From assembly GCA_043818215.1 (NCBI GenBank), contig JBDRGC010000453.1, positions 1 to 17,314 of the forward strand: DNA of 17,314 nt. Reading direction: 5' to 3'. The DNA comes from JBDRGC01 sp043818215 (GTDB taxonomy: Bacteria > Chloroflexota > Anaerolineae > Anaerolineales > UBA11858). The first letter of the stretch is position 1. Each line of letters opens with the position of its first letter. Of this stretch, positions 1 to 6,851 are shown in pieces. Position numbers and translations under genes: made by a program. The notes under the pieces are model-generated. The model saw nothing but the letters and a program-made list of their open reading frames with translations. It was not told the DNA's origin and did not search any database.

Positions 1-44
1 TAAAATCTTTTTATCTACTAACTATTGTAAGGAGGAAGCAAACC

Positions 45-236
45 GTGGCACTAAAAATTACAGATGAATGTATCTCTTGTGGCGCTTGTGAGCCAGAATG
101 CCCTGTGGAAGCCATCACCGAGGGCGATGAAATTTATGAGATCGATCCCGATCTCTGTGTCGAGTGCGTGGGTCATTTCGACACCAACCAATGTATTGAA
201 GTTTGCCCTGTAGAATGTATTATTCCGCTGGAGTAA
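45..236 (+). CDS. 2[4Fe-4S] ferredoxin (Alvin/YfhL-like)
   Basis: A 63-residue soluble electron carrier expected to hold two [4Fe-4S] clusters in the cytoplasm. The first binding motif is C9-x2-C12-x2-C15-x3-C19-P. The second is C38-x2-C41-x8-C50-x3-C54-P. The 8-residue spacing in the second motif, in place of the usual 2, is the mark of the Allochromatium vinosum/YfhL group, which is known for low-potential clusters. C58 is an additional cysteine outside the two motifs. The start is GTG at 45, preceded by a strong GGAGG at 31-35 with a nine-base spacer. Length and acidic composition fit the family. An intrinsic terminator follows 30 bases after the stop, so the gene is probably the last or only gene of its transcript. 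Its redox partner cannot be told from the window. Confidence 0.95.
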   Translation: MALKITDECISCGACEPECPVEAITEGDEIYEIDPDLCVECVGHFDTNQCIEVCPVECIIPLE

Positions 237-266
237 CCTGCTTGGCAATGCCTTGAACAAAAAAAT

Positions 267-293
267 GCCCCCGCATTGCAGGGGCTTTTTTTT
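267..293 (+). terminator. Rho-independent terminator of the ferredoxin gene
   Basis: GCCCC at 267-271 pairs with GGGGC at 281-285, with an inner GC/GC pair around an ATT loop. A run of eight T follows directly at 286-293. An A-run lies just before the stem (258-265), so the structure could also end transcription arriving on the minus strand from the pullulanase gene. Confidence 0.85.
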
Positions 294-337
294 GTTATTT
301 TTGTAGCATTCAACTTTCTGTTGAAATAGAACGCAGA

Positions 338-360
338 CACCTGCACTTTCACCGCAGGTG
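338..360. repeat. Short perfect hairpin between convergent genes
   Basis: CACCTGC at 338-344 and GCAGGTG at 354-360 form a 7-bp stem with a 9-base loop. Only a short T-stretch (365-368) follows, so it is a weak terminator candidate at best. Confidence 0.5.
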
Positions 361-367
361 CAAGTTT

Positions 368-464
368 TACACGGATTACACGGATTACACGGATAACGCG
401 GATTTACGCGGATTTTGTTTTTAAAGAATCCGCGTAAATCCGTCTAATCCGAGTAATCCGTGTA
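368..464. repeat. Long imperfect inverted repeat (ACGGATTAC type)
   Basis: The left arm holds three ACACGGATT-like units and then a CGGATTTACGCGGATT block (399-414). The right arm carries its exact 16-bp complement at 427-442, and an outer 11-bp match pairs 368-378 with 454-464. The loop is T-rich. It ends 17 bases past the pullulanase stop, so it may shape that transcript's 3' end. Together with the terminator and hairpin it accounts for the whole 237-480 gap. Confidence 0.8.
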
Positions 465-480
465 CTATTTTAACACAGGA

Positions 481-3400
481 CTATTTCTTCCTGTTGCGAG
501 TCGATACAGCGTAACCAGCCAATCCAGCCGCCACGAGTACCGCTCCGCCGAGTACCCACGGCCAGATGGGAGCGGATTCGGCCTCGGCTGCCTGCTCGAC
601 GGCCTCTGGCTCCTCGGTGGCAGCCTGGGTTGGCTCGATGGCCTCTGGCTCCTCGGTCGCCGCTTCTGTCGGCTCCACAGCGATTTCCTCCGCTGCCGCG
701 ACCTCTTCAACTTCCACGGCTGTTGCCGGACTATCTCCAACGAACACCACCGTCGACCGTCCCGGAACAGTGAAGGTCTGCGTCGCAGCATCGTACATAG
801 CCTGCGCAGCGTAAGTATCCTCGGCCTGGACGGGGTGCAGCGCCAAATTGCCAATTTCCCAATTTGCCAACTCGAAACTCACTTCATCGGGGTCGGCGTT
901 GAACAGCACCACAATTAACCCGTAGTTGGCGTCGAGCGGATTTCCGGTATCATCGGATATGCTCATCACGATCAATCCGGGGACCTGATCAGGGCCGGTG
1001 TTGTGGAAGCGCACCAGCGCGTTGATTTGCACGGCGGTGCGCAGCCGGAAAAGCGGCGAACTGCGTCGGATTTGCAGCCACTCACCGAACAAGGCGCGGT
1101 TCAGCAGAATATCTTCCTGTGAGGGGGTCAATTCCTCCCGCCCCAACAGGTCACCGATCACTTCCCACTGGCTGCTGTTTTTGTCCTCTACGGGCAGACC
1201 GTGGCCCCAGTTGTTGTCGTTATAAGTCCAGTCGAGGGCGTTGAACCAATCGCCGGAGTCGTAACTATCGCGGTCCATAGATTTGGAACGCAGCAACTCG
1301 CTACCGGCGTGGTAGAAAGGCACGCCCTGACTCAGCGCCACGATGCTCAACGAAAGACTCTGCATTCGGACGCGATCTTCCAGGCTGGCGGTGAGGGGTG
1401 CTTTGTATTGGATAGCATCGAAGAGGGTCTCGTTATCATGCGCTGAAACGTAGACGATATGCTCCTGGGGTTGTTGCGTGTAGCCAGCAGACTGACCGTT
1501 GTATTTGATTTGCGCTCCGCTGACTGTCCGCCCAGCGGAGTTGATCACTTCGTAATCAGCCAGGTTTCCGGCCAATGAGACGCGAATCTGATCTTTAAGT
1601 TTTAGTAACAGGCTGAGTTGGCTGGCCTCCGACAGATCGTTGACCTCGTTGGGGTCGGTGTACAGGCCGGTGGCGTAGCCCTGCTCCTGCTGGTTGCTGA
1701 AGGGGCTGCCGCCGCGCACCGCGTCCCGCAGCCGGTCATTGAAGGTGCCGATGCCGGTGCCGGCCATATTTGACTGTGTGGCGTTGACTCCGCGGGCATT
1801 ATCGGCCACTTCGCTGAAATCCCAGCCCTCACCGTAGATATAAACCATCCCGCCGTCCACGCCGTCAGCTTCGGGGGTGAGCGCGTCCACGGCGGCGCGC
1901 AAGGCTTCCATATCGGCTTTCATGTGATGCCCCATCAGGTCGAAGCGGAAACCGTCCACTTTGTAGGCCGCGGCCCAGGTCAGCACCGAATCGATCATCA
2001 ATTTGCGCATCATGGCGTGCTCGGTGGCGGTATTCGAGCAGCAGGTGCTGTTGGTCACGCCGCCGTTAGCATCCAGGCGATGATAGTAGCCCGGCACTAC
2101 CCGGTCGAGCACCGATTTTTCGCTCTGCCCGCTGGCGTTGGTGTGATTGTAAACCACGTCCATTACCACCCGCAGGCCGGATTGGTTGAGGGCCTGCACC
2201 ATTTGGCGGAATTCCAATATGCGCGCCGGGCCATTGGGGTCGGTGGAGTAGCTGCCTTCGGGCACGGTGTAATGGTAAGGGTCGTAGCCCCAATTGAAGC
2301 CGTCCTGGCCGCGGATGGCATTGACCGCGGCCTGCTGGGCCTCAGAGTCCGGCGGATAAGATGCCAGCTCATCAAAATCCGCACTCTGCCACTCGGCTTT
2401 GTTCTCGTTGATGGTGGCAATGTCGAAAGTTGGCAGCAGATGAACGTGAGTCACGCCAGCATCCGACAGCCAGGATAGGTGCTGCATCCCGGCTGTTTCG
2501 GGGTGAGTGAAGGCCATGAAGGTGCCGCGCTGCTCCTCGGGTACGGTTTCATCCCGCACGCTGAAATCGCGCAGGTGCAGCTCGTAGAGCACGATGTCGG
2601 TGAAAGCTTCCAGCGGAGGCTTCGCCAGCGACTCCCAGCCAGCGGGCATCAGGGCCGGGTCGTTCAAATCCACGATCTGGCTGCGGGCGCTGTTCATCGA
2701 CAGGCTGAAGGAGTAAGGGTCGGTGACGAGATTGGTGACGACTTTGCCCTCTTGCCGCACAAAGACGTCCACCGCGTATTGGTAGTACTTGCTCTTCCAC
2801 TCTGGTTCTCCGGTGGCAGACCAGATTCCGGTTGCGGAATCCCATTCCATGGGGATGGATTGCCTCTCGTCGGAGGTAGCATCATCATAAAGCAGCAGCT
2901 TGACAAATTGTGCCGTGGGCGCCCAGACTTGCAACGTTGGCGTGTCTCCCTCCCACACCACGCCCAGAGGCTCCCCGCTGGCAGAATCGGCGTACAGGTC
3001 ATCCAACACGCCGGGAATCTGCAAGGCCGTCGCCCCGAGATGCGCGCCGTCGGCATCCGCGGCGGATATCGCCATCTGCCCCTTCAGAATTTCGGGGACC
3101 AGTTCCAGATATTCGGCGGGAATTTTCAAAATATGGGCGTTCCACAGGTGGGGGAAGCGCTCGGCTAGGTTATTGGATACGGTGCTGCCGGCGAATTCCA
3201 GCGGGATGGTTTGCCCGCCTTGCAGACCATCGGGGGTGATGCGGATGCCGCCTGCGGGGGCGTAGTGCAGGGTGTAGCTGGCCTCGCTGTCGAAGTCAAC
3301 CGGCCAGCCGATGGCGTCGCTGGTCAGCCAATGCGCCTGTGCCCTGTTGGTTATGTCGCCGAGGGACGCCGCCAGCAAGCCTTCCTGTGCGGTTTCCGGG

Positions 3401-3810
3401 TCGGTGAATTGTTCGCCGCTACCCTCGATAAGCCAGATTTCGCAGCCCTTTTCAGCGAAGATGAGTTTTTGGTCGGGGCCGGGGTCTTTCTGATCCCCTT
3501 TGTGGACGATGTATTCGAGATTGTCTGCGTTTGCTTGCATGTCGATCACCCAATAGATTCCGTATTCGTCTGTTCCGGCAGGGAGCAGCGGGGATGTCCA
3601 GGTGACGCCCGCCACGGCGGTCGGTCCCCAGATATGCAGCCCCCAGCCATCGTAATCTGCTTTGGCCCGCCGGTAGTGGATGGTGGCCTGCTCGCAGACT
3701 TCCGAGGTCTGATAGACCTCGGAGGTCTGCGGCGCGGCCATAGCCGACACGGGCGATATCAGGGGGATGAGAAGCGAGATAAGTAATATGATGTAGAAGG
3801 TTCGTTTCAT
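481..3810 (-). CDS. pulA: Secreted, membrane-anchored type I pullulanase (GH13)
   Basis: Hydrolyses alpha-1,6 branch links in pullulan, starch or glycogen outside the cell. Residues 1-26 are a signal peptide with a basic start and hydrophobic core. Residues ~42-135 resemble a CBM41 pullulanase-associated starch-binding module (YRRAKADYDGWGLHIWG). Residues ~285-375 are a CBM48-like N-domain, and ~405-850 the GH13 barrel. Visible motifs are FNWGYDP (505-511; usually YNWGYDP), region I DVVYNH (551-556), region II GFRFD with nucleophile D624, region III YGEGW with acid/base E661, and region IV HDN with D792. A beta-domain and an acidic linker with two 13-residue EPT(E/Q)AATEEPEA(I/V) repeats (1047-1072) follow, then a membrane helix (~1082-1103) and a short basic tail. 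The 1109-residue length is like Klebsiella PulA (known). AAGGAG at 3818-3823 (minus strand) sets the ATG start. Residues 27-40 are encoded by a palindromic repeat. Confidence 0.95.
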   Translation of the reverse strand: MKRTFYIILLISLLIPLISPVSAMAAPQTSEVYQTSEVCEQATIHYRRAKADYDGWGLHIWGPTAVAGVTWTSPLLPAGTDEYGIYWVIDMQANADNLEYIVHKGDQKDPGPDQKLIFAEKGCEIWLIEGSGEQFTDPETAQEGLLAASLGDITNRAQAHWLTSDAIGWPVDFDSEASYTLHYAPAGGIRITPDGLQGGQTIPLEFAGSTVSNNLAERFPHLWNAHILKIPAEYLELVPEILKGQMAISAADADGAHLGATALQIPGVLDDLYADSASGEPLGVVWEGDTPTLQVWAPTAQFVKLLLYDDATSDERQSIPMEWDSATGIWSATGEPEWKSKYYQYAVDVFVRQEGKVVTNLVTDPYSFSLSMNSARSQIVDLNDPALMPAGWESLAKPPLEAFTDIVLYELHLRDFSVRDETVPEEQRGTFMAFTHPETAGMQHLSWLSDAGVTHVHLLPTFDIATINENKAEWQSADFDELASYPPDSEAQQAAVNAIRGQDGFNWGYDPYHYTVPEGSYSTDPNGPARILEFRQMVQALNQSGLRVVMDVVYNHTNASGQSEKSVLDRVVPGYYHRLDANGGVTNSTCCSNTATEHAMMRKLMIDSVLTWAAAYKVDGFRFDLMGHHMKADMEALRAAVDALTPEADGVDGGMVYIYGEGWDFSEVADNARGVNATQSNMAGTGIGTFNDRLRDAVRGGSPFSNQQEQGYATGLYTDPNEVNDLSEASQLSLLLKLKDQIRVSLAGNLADYEVINSAGRTVSGAQIKYNGQSAGYTQQPQEHIVYVSAHDNETLFDAIQYKAPLTASLEDRVRMQSLSLSIVALSQGVPFYHAGSELLRSKSMDRDSYDSGDWFNALDWTYNDNNWGHGLPVEDKNSSQWEVIGDLLGREELTPSQEDILLNRALFGEWLQIRRSSPLFRLRTAVQINALVRFHNTGPDQVPGLIVMSISDDTGNPLDANYGLIVVLFNADPDEVSFELANWEIGNLALHPVQAEDTYAAQAMYDAATQTFTVPGRSTVVFVGDSPATAVEVEEVAAAEEIAVEPTEAATEEPEAIEPTQAATEEPEAVEQAAEAESAPIWPWVLGGAVLVAAGLAGYAVSTRNRKK
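3694..3730. repeat. Palindromic repeat inside the pullulanase 5' coding region
   Basis: GCAGACTTCCGAGGTCT (3694-3710) and AGACCTCGGAGGTCTGC (3714-3730) are 17-base arms that pair with one wobble mismatch around a 3-base loop. The element is read in frame, giving the duplicated peptide QTSEV-Y-QTSEV right behind the signal peptide. A relative lies in the nearby gap at 3843-3881. Confidence 0.85.
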
Positions 3811-3842
3811 GGGTTTGCTCCTTGAGATTTTCTAACTACGAC

Positions 3843-3881
3843 GGCAGACCTCCGTGGTCGCCCAGACCTCGGAGGTCTGCC
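3843..3881. repeat. Palindromic repeat between divergent pulA and sseA
   Basis: GGCAGACCTCCG at 3843-3854 pairs perfectly with CGGAGGTCTGCC at 3870-3881. The sequence is the same CAGACCTC-GGAGGTCTG family as the copy in the pullulanase coding region. It lies between the two divergent start codons, where it could also act as an operator or an mRNA leader hairpin, but nothing in the sequence proves that. Confidence 0.75.
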
Positions 3882-3916
3882 TTCAGAACATCCCCCATTT
3901 TACCTGATTTTTGGAG

Positions 3917-3922
3917 TAAAAT
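3917..3922 (+). promoter_or_regulatory. Candidate -10 box of sseA (leaderless-type)
   Basis: TAAAAT lies six bases before the ATG at 3929 (TAAAAT-ACCCCT-ATG). A transcript would then start at or next to the start codon. A GGAG at 3913-3916 is 12 bases away, rather far for a ribosome site. No clear -35 is seen. Confidence 0.4.
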
Positions 3923-3928
3923 ACCCCT

Positions 3929-4777
3929 ATGACCTACACTACTCTGATTTCCACTACCGAATTGGCCCAGCAGCTGGACACTACCGCCTGGGCTATCATC
4001 GACTGCCGTTTCTGGCTGGATGACACCGAAAAGGGACGCCGCGATTACCGGAAATCCCATATTCCCGGAGCGATCTATGCCCACCTGGACGAAGACCTTT
4101 CTGTACCCAAACTGCCCGGCGTGACCGGACGCCACCCTCTGCCCCCGGTGGATGAATTCGCCGCTCGATTGGGAGCTTTGGGGATTGGCCCCGGCGTGCA
4201 AGTCGTGGTCTACGACGACCGCGCCGGAGCGATGGCTGCCCGTTTGTGGTGGATGATGCGCTGGCTGGGGCATGAGGCGGTTGCCCTGCTCGATGGCGGC
4301 TTCCCTGCCTGGTTGCGGGACGGCCTGCCCGTGACCGCTGCGCCCTCTGCGCCTCAGCCGCACACCTTCGCCCCCCATCCCCGCCCGGAACTGCTGATCA
4401 CCACCGCCGACGTGTTGGCACGTTTTGGCGATCCGGCCTACGCCTTGTTCGACTCCCGCGCTCCAGAGCGCTACCGTGGCGAAGTAGAACCCATCGACCC
4501 CGTGGCGGGGCATATCCCGGGGGCGGTCAGCGCGCCATTCGCGGAAAACCTCGACGCCGATGATAATTTTAAATCAACGGCGGCCCTCCGCAGCCGGTTC
4601 GTAACTCTCATGCGCGGCCTCCCCGCCGAAGGGGTGGCTTTCTACTGCGGGTCGGGTGTCACCAGCGCGCACAATGTCCTGGCGGTCGCCCATGCCGGGT
4701 TGGGTGAAGCCTGTCTCTACGTTGGTTCGTGGAGCGAGTGGATTGCCGACCCCGAGCGACCGATTGCCGACCGCTGA
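3929..4777 (+). CDS. sseA: 3-mercaptopyruvate/thiosulfate sulfurtransferase
   Basis: Transfers a sulfane sulfur from 3-mercaptopyruvate or thiosulfate to a thiol or cyanide acceptor in the cytoplasm. The 282 residues form two rhodanese domains. The first is structural, with HIPGA at 44-48 and GRHPLP at 67-72. The second is catalytic, with SRAPERYRGE (176-185), HIPGA at 195-199 and the persulfide loop CGSGVTS at 240-246, where C240 is the nucleophile. A CG(S/T)GVT loop is more typical of mercaptopyruvate than of thiosulfate sulfurtransferases (known of the family), but substrate cannot be settled from sequence. The last two residues and the TGA stop fall in GACCGCT heptamer repeats that begin at 4769. 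The start is probably leaderless (TAAAAT six bases upstream). The next gene on the same strand is 187 bases on, across repeats, so co-transcription is possible. Confidence 0.93.
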   Translation: MTYTTLISTTELAQQLDTTAWAIIDCRFWLDDTEKGRRDYRKSHIPGAIYAHLDEDLSVPKLPGVTGRHPLPPVDEFAARLGALGIGPGVQVVVYDDRAGAMAARLWWMMRWLGHEAVALLDGGFPAWLRDGLPVTAAPSAPQPHTFAPHPRPELLITTADVLARFGDPAYALFDSRAPERYRGEVEPIDPVAGHIPGAVSAPFAENLDADDNFKSTAALRSRFVTLMRGLPAEGVAFYCGSGVTSAHNVLAVAHAGLGEACLYVGSWSEWIADPERPIADR

Positions 4778-4964
4778 CCGCTGACCGCTGACCGCCGACC
4801 GCCGACTGCCGACTCGCTCAACAAGCAGGATAGCACGGATTTACGGAATGGGCGGATCAGTATCCGCTAATCCGCTACAATCCGCTGCCAGTTATCTCCG
4901 CGGACTCGCTGACTCGCTGACTCGGCGACCGCTGCCATCCGCCATCCGCCATCCGCCACTCGCC
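4769..4964. repeat. Composite short-repeat block between sseA and the amidohydrolase
   Basis: Six GACCGCT/GACCGCC/GACTGCC heptamers (4769-4810) are followed by one GACTCGCT octamer, a copy of the dispersed TCCGCTAATCCGCTACAATC element (4863-4889), GACTCGCT octamers (~4905-4924), and finally GCCATCC heptamers (4934-4961). The first heptamers overlap the sseA stop codon. The last one runs into the start codon of the following gene. No additional gene is seen here. Confidence 0.85.
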
Positions 4965-5753
4965 ATGAAACTCACCATATCTCTCGCCCAAATGTCTTTC
5001 CAACTCGGCCAGGTCGAAGCCAACTTCGCCCGCGCCGCCGAATGGATTGCCAAAGCCGCACACCGTGGCAGTGGTCTGGTGCTTTTCCCCGAGTTATGGG
5101 CCAGTGGCTACGATTTAGAAAATTGGCCCCGGTACGCCACTTCGCTGGATGAAGGATTATTCCCGCGCCTGGCTGGTCTGGCCCGCAAGCATAATATTGC
5201 TGTGGGGAGTTCCCTGCTCGAAGCGCAGGACGGCAAGGCTTACAACACCTTCGTGCTTTTAGGCCCGGACGGATCGCGTTGGGGCGTGTACCGCAAAATT
5301 CATCTTTTCCGCTTGTTGCACGAAGAAAAATGGCTTGGAGCTGGGCAGAAGCTGGTGATGGCAAACACACCCTGGGGGCCAACTGGCTTGAGCATTTGCT
5401 ACGATTTGCGCTTCCCGGAGATGTTCCGCCCGTATGCCATAAGTGGGGCACGTCTGTTGCTGCTGGTCGCCGAGTGGCCCGAGCGGCGCATAGATCACTG
5501 GAGCAAGCTGCTTCAGGCCCGCGCCATCGAAAACCAGATCTTCGTTGCGGCGGTCAATAAGGTTGGTGAGAGCATGGGGGTTAAGCTGGGCGGGCGCAGT
5601 GTGGTGGTTGATCCCTGGGGCGCGCCGCTCGTAGAGGGGGATGATAGTGAAGCCCTGCTGACTGCGGAAATCGATCTGCGGGAGGCTGACAAGGCTCGCA
5701 GGCATATCCCAGTTTTCGAAGATCGAAGGCCAGATGTTTACGGGAGGCAGTGA
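4965..5753 (+). CDS. Carbon-nitrogen hydrolase (nitrilase superfamily, omega-amidase-like)
   Basis: A 262-residue cytoplasmic amidohydrolase cleaving a carbon-nitrogen amide bond. The nitrilase triad is complete: E43 in LFPELWASGYDL, K111 in YRKIHLF, and C145 in LSICYDLRFPEMF. The YRKIHLFR context and the ICYDLRFPE nucleophile elbow resemble the Nit2/MtnU group, which acts on omega-amides such as 2-oxoglutaramate (known); the substrate here is inferred only. The reading frame is open 39 codons further upstream, but that part is repeat translation, and family proteins start near MKLTISLAQM, so ATG 4965 is chosen. No Shine-Dalgarno is present, because the ATG sits inside a GCCATCC heptamer array. 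The TGA stop is the first TGA of a GTGAAACGTGA repeat. It may be translated from an mRNA shared with sseA. Confidence 0.92.
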   Translation: MKLTISLAQMSFQLGQVEANFARAAEWIAKAAHRGSGLVLFPELWASGYDLENWPRYATSLDEGLFPRLAGLARKHNIAVGSSLLEAQDGKAYNTFVLLGPDGSRWGVYRKIHLFRLLHEEKWLGAGQKLVMANTPWGPTGLSICYDLRFPEMFRPYAISGARLLLLVAEWPERRIDHWSKLLQARAIENQIFVAAVNKVGESMGVKLGGRSVVVDPWGAPLVEGDDSEALLTAEIDLREADKARRHIPVFEDRRPDVYGRQ

Positions 5754-5841
5754 AACGTGAAAACGTGAAACGTGATAGAAATTTCATCACGCCACCCGCC
5801 ATCCGCCATCCGCCATCCGCCACCCGCCATTCGCCACCCGC
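5750..5841. repeat. Composite repeat block (GTGAAAC and GCCATCC units)
   Basis: GTGAAACGTGA-type units at 5750-5776 end in a small inverted repeat (CGTGAT 5771-5776, ATCACG 5786-5791). About seven GCC(A/C)(T/C)CC heptamers follow up to 5841. The block contains the amidohydrolase stop codon and ends nine bases before the stop of the convergent tumE gene. Confidence 0.8.
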
Positions 5842-5849
5842 TCCAATCA

Positions 5850-6230
5850 CTAACCCGGTTGGAGTATCTCGGTAATTTCATCTACTACTGTTTGTAAATT
5901 GGGCAATTCACCAATCACACTCACTACATCATCCCCAATATGCTTATGGTGAGGAAAGTTGGGTAATTCTGGGAAATGCTCAATGTTGTCATACCGGAAA
6001 ATGAGGGATTTGTCAGTTCCCTGATAGTGATAAGCGTACATCACGCGCTCAGGGCCATCCAGAAGGTAGACTAGTTCGCGAAAATGCAACTGCGAATCAT
6101 CAATGAAATGTACTTCCCCACGAATAAAGCCAACACGAGCACTACGTTTATCGAAGGTCACATTAGGCGTGCGTACCACAGGTGTAATGGCAAGAACTTT
6201 CAACAGCTGTTGGAAATAAACATCAATCAA
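5850..6230 (-). CDS. tumE: TumE-family toxin (DUF6516-like)
   Basis: A 126-residue protein matching the TumE/DUF6516 toxin family as I recall it: LHFREL (48-53), MYAYHYQ (64-70), LIFRYDN (76-82) and the histidine-rich PELPNFPHHKH (87-97). Some of these conserved His/Asp residues may form an active site; the molecular target is not known to me. The start is TTG at 6230. A TGA lies only four codons upstream in the same frame, so no other usual start is available. The frame overlaps the end of tumA by eight bases, the coupled arrangement expected of a toxin-antitoxin operon. The pair is visibly more AT-rich than its neighbours and is boxed in by repeat blocks, both consistent with acquisition as a cassette. 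Confidence 0.8.
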   Translation of the reverse strand: MIDVYFQQLLKVLAITPVVRTPNVTFDKRSARVGFIRGEVHFIDDSQLHFRELVYLLDGPERVMYAYHYQGTDKSLIFRYDNIEHFPELPNFPHHKHIGDDVVSVIGELPNLQTVVDEITEILQPG

Positions 6231-6513
6231 TGCGGGCCTCGCTCAATGCTTGATATTGTTCTTGCAACAAAGACAAGGCTTTGATTTCCATCAGCCAGTC
6301 AACAAAATCCAGCGTCTCATCTAATTGACGAGTGTTGAATTTGCGCTCGAATTTTGCTGAACTCATGCTAAATTGTTGTTCGAAGGTTCGCAGTCGTCTC
6401 TGTGTTCGCCGAATACCATACGAAAGCAGGTTTTTCTCATTTTGTAGCGCAGTTTTCAATAATGGCTTGAAAGCAACTGTCGCTTTCGTTGTAACTGTAA
6501 TTTGTTGAAGCAT
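6223..6513 (-). CDS. tumA: TumA-type antitoxin
   Basis: A 96-residue, largely helical and charged protein placed directly upstream of tumE and overlapping it. The C-terminal half (FERKFNTRQLDETLDFVDWLMEIKAL, shown here in parts: FERKFN 55-60, DETLDFVDW 65-73, MEIKAL 75-80) resembles the small partner proteins found with TumE-type toxins. The basic stretch RRTQRRLR (35-42) could bind DNA or RNA. A good ribosome site, GAGGAG, lies on the minus strand at 6520-6525, six bases from ATG 6513. A consensus TATAAT stands further upstream. Expected role: neutralise the toxin and perhaps repress its own promoter, which is known for many toxin-antitoxin systems but inferred here. Confidence 0.75.
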   Translation of the reverse strand: MLQQITVTTKATVAFKPLLKTALQNEKNLLSYGIRRTQRRLRTFEQQFSMSSAKFERKFNTRQLDETLDFVDWLMEIKALSLLQEQYQALSEARID

Positions 6514-6558
6514 TGGACACTCCTCGCTCGAACATCAAATTCAAAATCGACAAATATG

Positions 6559-6564
6559 ATTATA
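6559..6564 (-). promoter_or_regulatory. Promoter -10 of the tumAE operon
   Basis: A perfect TATAAT on the minus strand, about 45 bases upstream of the tumA start in an AT-rich stretch. The -35 region (GAAGAC at 17-base spacing) is weak, as would fit a regulated promoter. Confidence 0.55.
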
Positions 6565-6619
6565 CATTAGAACTCTAGCAGGTCTTCAGATACTTTGCGA
6601 AATTGCTCTGCGCACCACA

Positions 6620-6851
6620 CGCTACCCGCTATTCGCCACCCGCCGACCGCCGACCGCCGACTGCCGACCCGCTGACTCGCTGACTCGCCGACTCGCTGAC
6701 TCGCTGACTCGCCGACTCGCTGACTCGCTGACTCGCTGACTCGCTGACTCGCTGACTCGCCGACTCGCTGACTCGCTGACTCGCCGACTCGCTGACTCGC
6801 CGACTCGCCGACTCGCCACCCGCCACCCGCCACTCGCTATTCGCCATTCGC
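6620..6851. repeat. Heptamer tracts flanking an 18-copy octamer array
   Basis: The core at 6674-6817 is 18 uninterrupted 8-base units, 11 GACTCGCT and 7 GACTCGCC, in the order T C T T C T T T T T C T T C T C C C. It is flanked by GCCACCC/GACCGCC heptamers on the left (6630-6669) and on the right (6818-6851), where the block enters the 3' end of fmt. Open frames on the minus strand here translate to SASQRVGE-like repeats and are not genes. The remainder of the tumA-fmt gap (6514-6619) holds only the tumAE promoter. Confidence 0.95.

Noticed and set aside
4848..4964. An upstream start giving the amidohydrolase 39 more residues
   Set aside because: The added segment is encoded by dispersed repeats and has no family counterpart; nitrilase-family proteins begin near MKLTISLAQM.
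6674..6817. CRISPR array
   Set aside because: The repeats are 8 bases long and directly adjacent, with no unique spacers and no cas genes in the window.
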